Source of the DNA: CAWEQW01 sp963811365
GTDB taxonomy: Bacteria; Actinomycetota; Actinomycetes; Propionibacteriales; Nocardioidaceae
Assembly: GCA_963811365.1 (NCBI GenBank)
Contig: CAWEQW010000009.1
Coordinates: forward strand, 186,001 to 250,000
DNA length: 64,000 nucleotides
Direction: 5' to 3'
Shown: positions 17,055-25,416 of the stretch, piece after piece
Position numbering within the stretch: position 1 is the stretch's first letter
Layout of the letters: each line of letters opens with the position of its first letter
Program-made: the position numbers and the translations under genes
Notes under the pieces: generated by a model
The model's input: only the letters and a program-made list of their open reading frames with translations
What the model was told of the DNA's origin: nothing
Databases searched by the model: none

Positions 17055-17585
17055 TCAGACGTCGATGCGCTGCACCAGCCAGTGATCGCCCTTGCGGACC
17101 AGGATGAACCGCCAGCTCACGTCGCCGCCCTTGTACGTCTTCGGCTTGGCGCCCTTGCTCGCCACCACCACCTGCGGCGCCACCTTCAAGTTGAGCTGGA
17201 CACCCGGGCTGTTCTTCGGCGTGTTTGCGATCGGCACCACGGACGTGACCTTCCAGCCGTCGGTGGTCACCTTGCCGCCTGAGCTGTAGATGCTCTCGAG
17301 ATGCTTGGCGAAGTCGGCGCAGACGCTGCACGTCGGAGCGGCCAGCGCCTTCATGGGAGCCGTCTTGCCGGTGTCCGAGGCCTTGTTGACGGTGTCCACC
17401 CAGAACCGCGCGAACTGCTCCTGGCCGGCGCGGTCCGTCCCGCTTGCTCCGGCCGGGATCGTCACGGCGCCCACCTTCACCGGGGAGGGGGCGGCAGCGG
17501 ACGGGGTGTCCGAAGAGCCCGAGCAGGCGGACAACGCCAGGCAGGCGGCAACGGGCACGCAGAAGTACGTCAGTCGACGGATCAC
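17055..17585 (-). CDS. DUF6318-like lipoprotein
   Basis: 176 residues. Signal sequence with lipobox LSAC (Cys near residue 21), so the mature protein is lipid-anchored outside the membrane. A Ser/Pro/Ala linker follows, then a domain with ARFWVDTVNKA, a paired CSVCADF and a C-terminal half WRFILVRKGDHWLVQRIDV that resembles NTF2/SnoaL-like folds. This combination fits DUF6318 lipoproteins of actinobacteria, whose function is unknown. It is divergent from the DUF3052-like gene; the ~70-nt gap serves both. Name is by recognition, not alignment. Confidence 0.7.
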   Translation of the reverse strand: MIRRLTYFCVPVAACLALSACSGSSDTPSAAAPSPVKVGAVTIPAGASGTDRAGQEQFARFWVDTVNKASDTGKTAPMKALAAPTCSVCADFAKHLESIYSSGGKVTTDGWKVTSVVPIANTPKNSPGVQLNLKVAPQVVVASKGAKPKTYKGGDVSWRFILVRKGDHWLVQRIDV

Positions 17586-17635
17586 GCCCGAATGCTGACA
17601 CAGCCGTATGAGAGTCGCCTGAGCGCCCCAGCCAA

Positions 17636-17641
17636 TAGGGT
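17636..17641 (+). promoter_or_regulatory. -10 box TAGGGT
   Basis: TAGGGT ends 13 nt before the first GTG (17654) of the DUF3052-like gene. The predicted start of transcription is near 17648, so a very short leader is expected. Confidence 0.5.
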
Positions 17642-17653
17642 GCCGGGGCGGAG

Positions 17654-18049
17654 GTGGTGCTCGTGACCGGCTACTCGACCAGGTCGCTCCACGACAAGCT
17701 TGGCGTCAAGCCCGGCCTCGTGGTGTACGTCGACCGGCCCGGCGTCCACCGCACGCCGGGCTTGGACCTGTTCACGACCCGCCTGCCGAGGCGGATCGAC
17801 ATCGCGCTGCTGTTCTGCCTCGACCGTGCGCGCCTCGACGAGCGGCTGCCTGTCGTACTCGGGCGCACCGCCAGCGACGGCATGATCTGGGTCTGCTGGC
17901 CCAAGAGGGCGAGCAAGGTCACGACCGACCTCGACGGCGGCGTCGTACGCCAGGCTGGGCTCGACGCGGGCGTGGTCGACGTCAAGGTGGCTGCCGTGGA
18001 CGACGTCTGGTCCGGCCTCAAGCTCGTACGCCGGCTTCGGGACCGGTGA
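17654..18049 (+). CDS. DUF3052-like protein
   Basis: 131 residues, soluble. TGYSTRSLHDKLGVKPG at the start and VCWPKRASKVTTDL followed by VAAVDDVWSGLKLVRR at the end match the DUF3052 pattern of small actinobacterial proteins, which resemble a trimmed methyltransferase-like fold without an obvious SAM motif. Function unknown. Three GTG codons (17654, 17657, 17663) compete as start; 17654 is taken. Its last 32 nt overlap the convergent membrane-protein gene, an uncommon tail-to-tail overlap that argues for coordinated or mutually limiting expression only weakly. Confidence 0.72.
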   Translation: MVLVTGYSTRSLHDKLGVKPGLVVYVDRPGVHRTPGLDLFTTRLPRRIDIALLFCLDRARLDERLPVVLGRTASDGMIWVCWPKRASKVTTDLDGGVVRQAGLDAGVVDVKVAAVDDVWSGLKLVRRLRDR

Positions 18050-18416
18050 GGCGGCTCAGCGGTGTTCGACCTCGCGGGGCGGGGACGGTGGACGCTGGCG
18101 CCGACGGCGTACGGCGTGAAGTCGCCCGCCGCATGCCAGCACGCCGCGGGCGACGCTCCTCGAGCACGCCCGGCAACCGCAGCACCCGGGCGACCAGCAC
18201 GAGCACCAGCAGCAGGCACACCGCCGCGCCGAGGGTCGCCACCCCCAGGAAGACCCAGGCGACGCCGTGACCGGCTCGTGCGGTCCGGCCGAAGTCGACG
18301 GCCGCCCCGACGAGGAAGAACCACGCACCTGCGGCAAGGAGAGCGCACACGAGGAGGACGACGGTCGGCAGAACGGGCCGTGCGACCGGGTCGGCGCGAC
18401 GACGTCCAGCGGTCAT
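18018..18416 (-). CDS. Small two-helix membrane protein
   Basis: 132 residues. Two strong transmembrane segments (PTVVLLVCALLAAGAWFFLV near 17-36 and WVFLGVATLGAAVCLLLVLVLVA near 52-75), then a basic Arg/Pro-rich C-terminal tail of about 45 residues. No named family recognised. The start ATG at 18416 gives a compact N-terminus; longer versions of the frame run into sequence antisense to the next gene. It overlaps the 3' end of the DUF3052-like gene on the other strand by 32 nt. Confidence 0.6.
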   Translation of the reverse strand: MTAGRRRADPVARPVLPTVVLLVCALLAAGAWFFLVGAAVDFGRTARAGHGVAWVFLGVATLGAAVCLLLVLVLVARVLRLPGVLEERRPRRAGMRRATSRRTPSAPASTVPAPRGRTPLSRLTGPEAGVRA

Positions 18417-18557
18417 GCGGCGAGGCTCCGACGGGTCACGCAGTGCATTCAACGCGAACTCCGGCTCAGCTACGTGCGAAATCGCCGAGGCGATCCTCGT
18501 CACAGTCACCGCCTCCAACGGTGAAGGGTCGCTCCAGGACTTGCCATACTTGGTGAG

Positions 18558-19364
18558 ATGGCTGAGGAGAAGAAACGCGTCGAGATCAGCCTGGTGCAGG
18601 TGACGGCCAGTGCGCTGGCTGCAGTGTCGTCCGCGGTGCTGCTGTCCACGGTCGGTGTGGCCGGGACGCTCATCGGGGCCGCGGTCGGCAGTGTGATCGC
18701 GACTGTCGGTAGCTCGGTGTACTCCTACTACCTGCGCTGGAGCCGTGACCGGGTAGCTGCCGCGCAAGCCGCCGCGCTTGCGCGGGTGGGGCGTGCCCGC
18801 TCGAGCGTGGTCGGGGCCCGTTCGGACGCCGACCACCGAACCGGTCGCGCCGAGAGGGAGATGGACCAGGCGGACGACGAGCTGGCGCAGGCCGAGCGGG
18901 AGCTCGCCGACGTCGAGGAGCACTCCGCTCGCCCGCCGTGGCGCGAGATCCTCGCCGGACTGCCGTGGAAGCGCATCGCCATCGCCACCGCCGGTGTCTT
19001 CGCCGTGGCGATGATCGCCATCGTCTCCTTCGAGCTCGTGAGCGGGCGCGCCATCTCCGCTTACACGGGCGGCAGCAGCAATCAACCTCGCACGTCGATC
19101 CCGGGTCTGGGGGGCAGTGCCAAGTCGACGAACCCGCCGACACCGAGCCCGAGCAGTACGACGAGCGGCACGCCGAGCCAGGCGCCGACCACCGGTCCGA
19201 GCGAGGCGCCGACGACCACCGCGCCGAGCGCGACGCCGACACCCTCCCAGGCGCCCACGACGACCGCGCCGAGCACGGTGCCGACGACGCCGCCGCCGTC
19301 GCCGGCAACCAGTGGCGGAGCGGCCCTGCCCCAGCTTCCGCAGACCACGCCGTCCGTCCAGTAG
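18558..19364 (+). CDS. Membrane protein with coiled coil and Thr/Pro-rich tail
   Basis: 268 residues: hydrophobic pair near 17-58, an alpha-helical Ala/Arg/Glu-rich segment (about 65-122, heptad-like, probably coiled coil), another membrane helix near 137-156 and then a ~100-residue low-complexity tail made of PTTTAPS-type repeats. Such tails span the cell wall in actinobacteria. GDGAAGG-type Shine-Dalgarno is weak. The function is unknown. A hairpin 17 nt past the stop likely ends the transcript. Confidence 0.7.
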   Translation: MAEEKKRVEISLVQVTASALAAVSSAVLLSTVGVAGTLIGAAVGSVIATVGSSVYSYYLRWSRDRVAAAQAAALARVGRARSSVVGARSDADHRTGRAEREMDQADDELAQAERELADVEEHSARPPWREILAGLPWKRIAIATAGVFAVAMIAIVSFELVSGRAISAYTGGSSNQPRTSIPGLGGSAKSTNPPTPSPSSTTSGTPSQAPTTGPSEAPTTTAPSATPTPSQAPTTTAPSTVPTTPPPSPATSGGAALPQLPQTTPSVQ

Positions 19365-19380
19365 GCCCGTGGGTGCACTG

Positions 19381-19405
19381 CCGGTCCGCCCGCGTGGCGG
19401 GCCGG
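19381..19405 (+). terminator. Hairpin terminator after the membrane-protein gene
   Basis: CCGGTCCGCC pairs with GGCGGGCCGG (one G-U type wobble) around a CGCGT loop, 17 nt after the stop codon at 19364. Downstream, the short sequence CGTGACTACTGAGG is directly repeated at 19442 and 19459. Confidence 0.5.
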
Positions 19406-19663
19406 CCGTCTGCCGTCTCGAGCTTCAGCGATCGGGGCGGACGTGACTACTGAGGCGACGTGACTACTGAGGTCCGGTGCGATCGCACTCGGCCGCTCCG
19501 CGATCGTCGTCTCGGGGGGTCCTCGACACGCCGACGACCCCCGTGCGACTCGCCCGTCTCGGCCGCCGCGCCGACGGTGACCTGCAGTTTTACCGATCTC
19601 CCGAACAAGTCGCGAGAAGTTCGCGGTTCCGCTTGCGTGCCTTGGGGGTCACCCCTAGAGTTA

Positions 19664-19760
19664 CCACTACATCTAGTACTTACACCGCTGTAGTTCTCCA
19701 CAGATTGTGGTCGCTTCTACACAGGCCAAGTGCCGGTTGTCCCCATATCGTCCACAGATT
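19664..19760 (+). promoter_or_regulatory. nrdR-nrdJ control region: NrdR-like box and two DnaA-box-like sites
   Basis: CCACTACATCTAGTA (19664-19678) agrees with the NrdR box ACACWATATMTWGTG at 12 of 15 positions. TTCTCCACA (19694-19702) and TCGTCCACA (19748-19756) each differ by one base from the actinobacterial DnaA box TTGTCCACA, and both continue as TCCACAGATT, a 10-nt direct repeat spaced 54 nt apart. NrdR autoregulation is known for the family; DnaA input is inference. Confidence 0.55.
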
Positions 19761-19862
19761 CACCCCCAGGTGACCCTCGGTGGAGCCGGAGCGGGCAGAA
19801 ACTGCTGTCGGTGCCGGGTGTTGTCATCGAATGTATGAGCGAACGGGAGAGGAGCGGCGACG

Positions 19863-20360
19863 ATGCACTGTCCGTACTGCCGCAACACCGACACCCGGGT
19901 GCTCGACAGCCGGGTCGCGGACGACGGCGCAGCGATCCGCCGGCGCCGCAGCTGCCCGGCTTGCGAGAAGCGGTTCAGCACCGTCGAGCAGATGCAGCTG
20001 ACCGTGCTGAAGCGTTCGGGGGCGACCGAGCCGTTCACGCGCGACAAGGCGACCGCGGGCGTCCGGAAGGCCTGCAAGGGCCGTCCGGTCTCGGAGGACG
20101 ATCTGGCCTGTCTGGGCCAGCAGGTGGAGGACAGCCTGCGCAGCGAAGGCTGGGCCGAGGTGCCGGCCAACGAGGTGGGCCTGGCGATCCTGGGTCCGCT
20201 CCGCGAGCTGGACGAGGTTGCGTACCTCCGGTTCGCGAGCGTCTACCGAGCGTTCGAGTCGGCCGACGACTTCGAGGCCGAGATCGCGGTGCTTCGGGCC
20301 GAGCGGGCCTCCTTGGGGGTCGAGCCTCCCGTCCCCGCGCAGTCAGCCCAGTCGGGCTGA
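19863..20360 (+). CDS. nrdR: Transcriptional repressor NrdR
   Basis: 165 residues. N-terminal zinc ribbon MHCPYCRNTDTRVLDSR...CPACEKRFST, followed by an ATP-cone domain beginning VLKRSGATEPFTRDK (near 50-140). NrdR senses dATP/ATP through the cone and represses ribonucleotide reductase genes. Usual length is about 150; the ~15-residue C-terminal extension (EPPVPAQSAQSG) is unremarkable. The ATG at 19863 is preceded by a purine-rich GGGAGAGGAG. nrdJ follows 108 nt downstream, as expected for a regulator next to its target. Confidence 0.96.
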   Translation: MHCPYCRNTDTRVLDSRVADDGAAIRRRRSCPACEKRFSTVEQMQLTVLKRSGATEPFTRDKATAGVRKACKGRPVSEDDLACLGQQVEDSLRSEGWAEVPANEVGLAILGPLRELDEVAYLRFASVYRAFESADDFEAEIAVLRAERASLGVEPPVPAQSAQSG

Positions 20361-20369
20361 CCACTGACC

Positions 20370-20403
20370 GCCCGGCGCGCAGTGGGGAAGCTGCGCGCCG
20401 GGC
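20370..20403 (+). terminator. Perfect hairpin between nrdR and nrdJ
   Basis: GCCCGGCGCGCAG (20370-20382) pairs perfectly with 20391-20403 around an 8-nt loop, 9 nt after the nrdR stop. No U-tract follows. It could end nrdR transcription or lower read-through to nrdJ. Confidence 0.55.
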
Positions 20404-20468
20404 GCACCAACTTGTTCGGACCAGCACGACAGACCACGTCAGCGACGACGCATCGATAGGGGAACCAC

Positions 20469-23309
20469 ATGACGGAGACGGTGAACGGCCCGGCACGCGC
20501 CCGCAAGGCAGCAGCCAAGGGGCTGAAGATCGACCGGGTCTTCTCGACCGAGGGTGTGCACCCCTACGACGAGATCGCGTGGGAGCGTCGTGACGTCGTC
20601 CAGACGAACTGGAAGACCGGGGAGACCGTCTTCTCTCAGGTCGGGGTCGAGTTCCCCGAGTTCTGGAGCCTCAACGCCTCGACGATCGTCACCACGAAGT
20701 ACTTCCGCGGCGCGGTCGGCACGGACGCCCGTGAGTGGAGCCTCAAGCAGCTCGTGGACCGGGTCGTGAGGGCCTACCGCAGGGGCGGTGAGGACAACGG
20801 CTACTTCGCGAGCGCCGGGGACGCCGAGCTCTTCGAGCACGAGCTGACCTGGCTGCTCGTGCACCAGTACTTCTCGTTCAACTCCCCGGTCTGGTTCAAC
20901 GTCGGCACGCCTTCCCCGCAGCAGGTCTCCGCGTGCTTCATCCTCTCCGTCGACGACTCGATGGACTCGATCCTCAACTGGTACAAGGAGGAGGGGTTCA
21001 TCTTCAAGGGCGGCTCGGGTGCAGGCCTGAACCTCTCGCGGATCCGATCCTCGAAGGAGCTGCTGTCCAGCGGCGGTACGGCGTCCGGCCCGGTGTCGTT
21101 CATGCGCGGCGCCGACGCGTCCGCGGGGACGATCAAGTCCGGCGGCGCAACCCGTCGGGCGGCGAAGATGGTCGTGCTCGACGTCGACCACCCGGACATC
21201 GAGGAGTTCGTCTCGACAAAGGCGCGCGAGGAGGACAAGATCCGCGCGCTGCGCGACGCCGGCTTCGACATGGACCTCGGCGGCGCCGACATCACCTCGG
21301 TGCAGTACCAGAACGCCAACAACTCGGTGCGGGTCAGCGACGAGTTCATGCGCGCGGTCGAGGACGGCACGGACTTCGACCTGCGGGCTCGCAAGACCGG
21401 GGAGGCCATCGAGACCGTCGATGCCCGCAAGCTGTTCCGCAAGATCGCCACGGCCGCCTGGGAGTGCGCCGACCCGGGCCTGCAGTACGACGACACGATC
21501 AACGACTGGCACACCAACCCCGAGACCGGCAGGATCACCGCGTCGAACCCGTGCTCGGAGTACATGTCGCTCGACAACTCCTCGTGCAACCTCGCCTCGC
21601 TCAACCTGCTGAAGTTCCTGCGCGACGACGACACCTTCGACGGCGAGCTGTTCGCGAAGGCCGTCGAGCTGATCATCACCGCGATGGACATCTCGATCTG
21701 CTTCGCCGACTTCCCGACCGAGGCGATCGGCGAGACGACCCGCGACTACCGTCAGCTCGGCATCGGCTACGCCAACCTCGGCGCGCTGCTGATGGCGATG
21801 GGCCTCGGCTACGACTCAGACGGTGGCCGTGCCATGGCCGCCACCATCACCTCGCTGATGACCGGGACGTCGTACAAGCGGTCCGCGGAGCTGGCCTCGG
21901 CCGTTGGGCCGTACAACGGCTACGCCCGCAACGCCGACGCGCACAAGCGGGTGATGCGCAAGCACCAGGCGGCGAACGACGCGGTGCGCACGCTGCACCC
22001 GACCGACCACGACGTCCATTCGCTCGCCACCAAGGCGTGGGAGCAGGTCGTGAAGCTGGGAGAGAAGAACGGCTTCCGCAACGCGCAGGCGTCGGTGCTC
22101 GCGCCGACCGGCACCATCGGCTTCATGATGGACTGCGACACAACCGGCATCGAGCCCGACTTCTCGCTGGTGAAGTTCAAGAAGCTCGTGGGCGGCGGCT
22201 CGATGCAGATCGTCAACCAGACCGTGCCGCGGGCGCTGCGCAAGATGGGCTACCTCGAGGAGCAGGTCGAGGCGATCGTCGAGTACATCTCCGAGCACGG
22301 CCACGTGATCGACGCTCCCGGTCTCAAGCCGGAGCACTACGAGGTGTTCGACTGCGCAATGGGCGCGCGGGCGCTGGCTCCGATGGGCCACGTGCGGATG
22401 ATGGCGGCCTGCCAGCCGTTCCTGTCCGGTGCCATCTCGAAGACCGTGAACCTGCCGGAGACGGCCACGGTCGAGGAGATCGAGGACGTCTACCTGCAGT
22501 CCTGGAAGCTCGGGCTGAAGGCGACCGCGATCTACCGCGACAACTGCAAGGTCGGTCAGCCGCTGTCGGGCGGCAAGGGCGACAACAAGGGGACCGCGGC
22601 CGGGGCCCAGGAGGCCAAGGTCGAGAAGGTCGTGGAGTACCGCCCGACCCGCAAGCGCCTCCCGAAGTCGCGGCCGTCGCAGACCACGTCGTTCACGGTC
22701 GGGGGCGCCGAGGGCTACATGACCTCCGGCTCCTACCCCGACGACGGCCTCGGCGAGGTGTTCCTCAAGCTCGGCAAGCAGGGCTCGACCCTGGCCGGCG
22801 TGATGGACGCCTTCTCGATCGCGGTGTCGATCGGCCTGCAGTACGGCGTCCCGCTGGAGACCTACGTCTCGAAGTTCACCAACCTGAAGTTCGAGCCGGC
22901 CGGCCTCACCGACGACCCGGACGTGCGGATGTCGCAGTCGATCATGGACTACATCTTCCGCCGCCTTGCGCTCGACTACCTGCCGTTCGAGACGCGCTCT
23001 GCGATGGGCATCCACACCGCGGAGGAGCGGCAGCGTCAACTGGAGACCGGCTCCTACGAGGCGCCTGTCGAGGACGTCACCGAGGTGTCGGAGTCGGAGT
23101 CCCTGAAGTCCGAGGCCGCGGCCGAGCCCGTCGACGCGGCAGCCGCGAAGCCGGCCCCGAAGGAGGCGCACACCTCCGCGGAGCTGCTCGAGGTCATCAC
23201 CGGCTCCGCCGTCGACAGCCCGCTGTGCTTCACCTGCGGGACCAAGATGCGCCCGGCTGGTAGCTGCTTCGTCTGCGAGGGATGCGGCAGCACGAGCGGC
23301 TGCAGCTGA
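20469..23309 (+). CDS. nrdJ: Vitamin-B12-dependent ribonucleotide reductase (class II)
   Basis: 946 residues. It reduces ribonucleotides to deoxyribonucleotides using adenosylcobalamin to form the thiyl radical. NPCSEYMSLDNSSCNLASLN (near 358-377) holds catalytic-site Asn/Cys/Glu residues, APTGTIGFMMDCDTTGIEP is the phosphate-binding region near 553, and the C-terminus carries CFTCGTKM...CFVCEGCGSTSGC, a zinc-ribbon and redox-cysteine tail. Length and the inserted PTRKRLPKSRPSQ segment fit the long actinobacterial form. GGGGAACC lies just before the ATG at 20469. No cobalamin riboswitch is seen upstream, as expected since this enzyme needs B12. Works with nrdR. Confidence 0.96.
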   Translation: MTETVNGPARARKAAAKGLKIDRVFSTEGVHPYDEIAWERRDVVQTNWKTGETVFSQVGVEFPEFWSLNASTIVTTKYFRGAVGTDAREWSLKQLVDRVVRAYRRGGEDNGYFASAGDAELFEHELTWLLVHQYFSFNSPVWFNVGTPSPQQVSACFILSVDDSMDSILNWYKEEGFIFKGGSGAGLNLSRIRSSKELLSSGGTASGPVSFMRGADASAGTIKSGGATRRAAKMVVLDVDHPDIEEFVSTKAREEDKIRALRDAGFDMDLGGADITSVQYQNANNSVRVSDEFMRAVEDGTDFDLRARKTGEAIETVDARKLFRKIATAAWECADPGLQYDDTINDWHTNPETGRITASNPCSEYMSLDNSSCNLASLNLLKFLRDDDTFDGELFAKAVELIITAMDISICFADFPTEAIGETTRDYRQLGIGYANLGALLMAMGLGYDSDGGRAMAATITSLMTGTSYKRSAELASAVGPYNGYARNADAHKRVMRKHQAANDAVRTLHPTDHDVHSLATKAWEQVVKLGEKNGFRNAQASVLAPTGTIGFMMDCDTTGIEPDFSLVKFKKLVGGGSMQIVNQTVPRALRKMGYLEEQVEAIVEYISEHGHVIDAPGLKPEHYEVFDCAMGARALAPMGHVRMMAACQPFLSGAISKTVNLPETATVEEIEDVYLQSWKLGLKATAIYRDNCKVGQPLSGGKGDNKGTAAGAQEAKVEKVVEYRPTRKRLPKSRPSQTTSFTVGGAEGYMTSGSYPDDGLGEVFLKLGKQGSTLAGVMDAFSIAVSIGLQYGVPLETYVSKFTNLKFEPAGLTDDPDVRMSQSIMDYIFRRLALDYLPFETRSAMGIHTAEERQRQLETGSYEAPVEDVTEVSESESLKSEAAAEPVDAAAAKPAPKEAHTSAELLEVITGSAVDSPLCFTCGTKMRPAGSCFVCEGCGSTSGCS

Positions 23310-23321
23310 TGAAATCAACGG

Positions 23322-24172
23322 TCAGGGAGGACGCCAGCTCACGACGGTGCAGGAGTCGTCCGACGGAGCCTCCATCTCGGCGGCAGGCGCGGACGCAGTC
23401 GTCAGTGGAGTCGGCGCGAGCAGTCCCCGCTCACGTGCCTGCGTGACTGCCAGCAACCGGTCGCTCACCTCCAGCTTCCGGTACACCCTGGCCAGGTGGA
23501 CCTGCACCGTGCGCGGCGAGATCCCCAGCCGGCGCCCGATCGCGACGGCGGTGTGTCCCTCGGCCAGCAGCCGGAGCACCGCGAGCTCCCGCCCGGTGAG
23601 CCCGGCCGTATCCGTATCGAGCGTGGAAGGGGTGACAGCCAGCACAGCCGTCTGTCGGTCCACCAGGCGGAGCAGCGCCTGGATCCGCCGGGCCAGCCGA
23701 AGGTCCTCATCGGAGAAGTCGGGCCCGGTGGAGGCGAGCATGAACTCGCGGTGCCCGTCGCCGCCGAAGCTGTAGGGGATCGAGAGCTGCTGCTCCAGAC
23801 CCACAGGTAGGAGTTCGGCACGGGCGAACTCGCTGAACCGGCGAGGCGCGATGCACGACGGGACACGGCCGACCGTCATCGCGCTCATGTCTCCTGTGGT
23901 CATGAACCATCGCAGGAGCGGATGAGTGCCGAGCCGGTCGCCGCCCAGAACTCGGTGCGGTCGGAGTCCAGCCAGCCCGACATGGCCGGCTGCAGCCGGA
24001 AGCCGAAGCTAGCGTCGCCGTCCATCCAGTTCCACAAGACCGGCACGCCGAAGGTCTGTTCCAGAGCCGTTGACAGCACAGGCACCGGCATGCTCCGTAC
24101 ATGCCGTCGGAACAGTTCCCCAGTCAGCTCGATCCACGGCTCGAACCGGTGCTCCAGGCTGCTCCTTGCCAT
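23322..24172 (-). pseudogene. LuxR-type regulator split by a frameshift
   Basis: The N-terminal part (24172 to 23900; MARSSLEHRFEPW...ALEQTFGVPVLWNWMDGD) ends in TGA, while the C-terminal part (open to 23322) runs on from HPLLRWFMTTGD in the next frame, then AMTVGRVP, GLEQQLSIPY and a LuxR helix-turn-helix (LTGRELAVLRLLAEGHTAVAIGRRLGISPRTVQVHLARVY). Joined, they give one protein of about 283 residues in the order expected of this actinobacterial regulator type. A one-base indel near 23925-23945 explains the split. The C-terminal half could be translated from internal ATGs as a DNA-binding fragment. Either a true pseudogene or a sequence error. Confidence 0.7.
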
Positions 24173-24422
24173 GCTCACCGACCCCCGTGAGGAACCAGTA
24201 CCACCATAGGGCCCGCGCCGGACCAGCGGCAGCCTCGACCAAGTCCGTGCCCCCCTCGGAGGCACCCGGTCAGTCCTCAGCCGGCAAGCCGGTTCTCGGG
24301 GCGATTTACCTGGGCGCGGAGCGGCGGGTCACGTACGGCGGGAGCAACAACTTGCCCTCGCCCAGGCGGCCCAGGCACGGCACTTGTGTGGCTTGACCTA
24401 CGAAGCCCCGGGCGCGGACGTG

Positions 24423-24778
24423 TCAGTGCTTGTCCACCAGGTCAAGCATCGCCAGCGACCAGCGGTGGACTCGGTCGAGCCGCGCGGCGAACGCAGGATT
24501 GACCTGGGCCGTGCCGGTGTACCAGAGGTCGAACGCGACCTGACGCAGCGCGATGAAGTCGTCGAGGTGGGTGACGTCGACCTCGCGACGGGATCGATAG
24601 CCGTCCAGCAGCGCGTCTCTGTACGCCAGGTAGTCCGGCCGGTCGCGCAGCTGCCACAGGGCGACGGCGAGTTCGTAGAGCCGAGGACCGGTGCCGCAGT
24701 CGTCGAAGTCGATGATCTTGACATCCCCGCCCTGGAAGATCGCGTTGCCGCCCTCTCTGACCCAGCTCGGGGTGCTCC
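24423..24778 (-). pseudogene. C-terminal fragment of an APH-type phosphotransferase
   Basis: The reverse strand between a TAA (24779-24781) and the TGA at 24423 encodes GGNAIFQGGDVKIIDFDDCGTGPRLYELA and on through DALLDGYRS to SLAMLDLVDKH. IIDFDDCG is the metal-binding DFD motif of aminoglycoside-phosphotransferase-fold kinases. The N-lobe, the catalytic HxDxxxxN loop and any start codon are missing, so the fragment of about 118 residues cannot be active. The break abuts the DUF296 gene transcribed from the other strand. Confidence 0.65.
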
Positions 24779-24860
24779 GTTACAGGCGTCGGTCGACGCC
24801 CCGTCGGGTCCAGCGTCACCCGGCGGTTTGGTGCCGCAACTCATCGGGCACCAAGTCAGC

Positions 24861-25301
24861 ATGAGGGCCAAGCAGGTCTATGAAGACCAGGGGTTGCGTA
24901 CGTTCGTGGTGGTGATGGCCAAGGGCGACGAGGCGTTCGGTCAGCTGGTCGCCTTCGCCAGCGAGAACGCCGTCACTGCCGCAGGGCTCACGGCTGTGGG
25001 CGCGGCGCGCGAGGTGACCCTGGGCTACTTCGATCCCGAGATCAGCGACTACCGAAGTACTGAGTTCAGCGAGCAGCTCGAGGTGCTTTCGCTGGTCGGT
25101 GACATCGCAGTGAAGGATGGCGAACCGGCTGTCCACGCGCACATCACGCTCGGCCGCAAGAACAGCTCCACGATCGGTGGCCACCTTCAGAGACTGACTG
25201 TGTGGCCGACGCTCGAGGTCGTGATCACCGAGACCCCCGTTCACCTGGCGAAGACGGTTGACCCGGAGACCGGGCTCGCTCTGATCGACCTCAGCGACTG
25301 A
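24861..25301 (+). CDS. PPC/DUF296 domain protein
   Basis: 146 residues, a single PPC (DUF296) domain. RTFVVVMAKGDEAFGQLVAFASEN, the TAVGAAREVTLGYFDPE segment, LVGDIAVKDGEPAVHAHITLG and the final WPTLEVVITETPVHL follow the family from end to end. Plant PPC proteins bind AT-rich DNA; bacterial stand-alone versions form trimers and their role is not established. The conserved HAH may bind a metal. The ATG at 24861 has no strong Shine-Dalgarno. It is flanked by gene fragments, so it may have arrived with one of the rearrangements here. Confidence 0.85.
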   Translation: MRAKQVYEDQGLRTFVVVMAKGDEAFGQLVAFASENAVTAAGLTAVGAAREVTLGYFDPEISDYRSTEFSEQLEVLSLVGDIAVKDGEPAVHAHITLGRKNSSTIGGHLQRLTVWPTLEVVITETPVHLAKTVDPETGLALIDLSD

Positions 25302-25416
25302 GGTCCCTCCCGCGTGGAACGCGGCTAGATCACGCACCTCTTGACACGCGTTTCGCTGGGCGGATGAGGATCGGTCACCGGGCGCGCCCAACGAAGCCAC
25401 TGCGGACCGGGCGACC

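Noticed and set aside
20361..20468. Cobalamin riboswitch before nrdJ
   Set aside because: No B12-box-like conserved sequence seen, and B12-dependent reductases are not normally repressed by B12.
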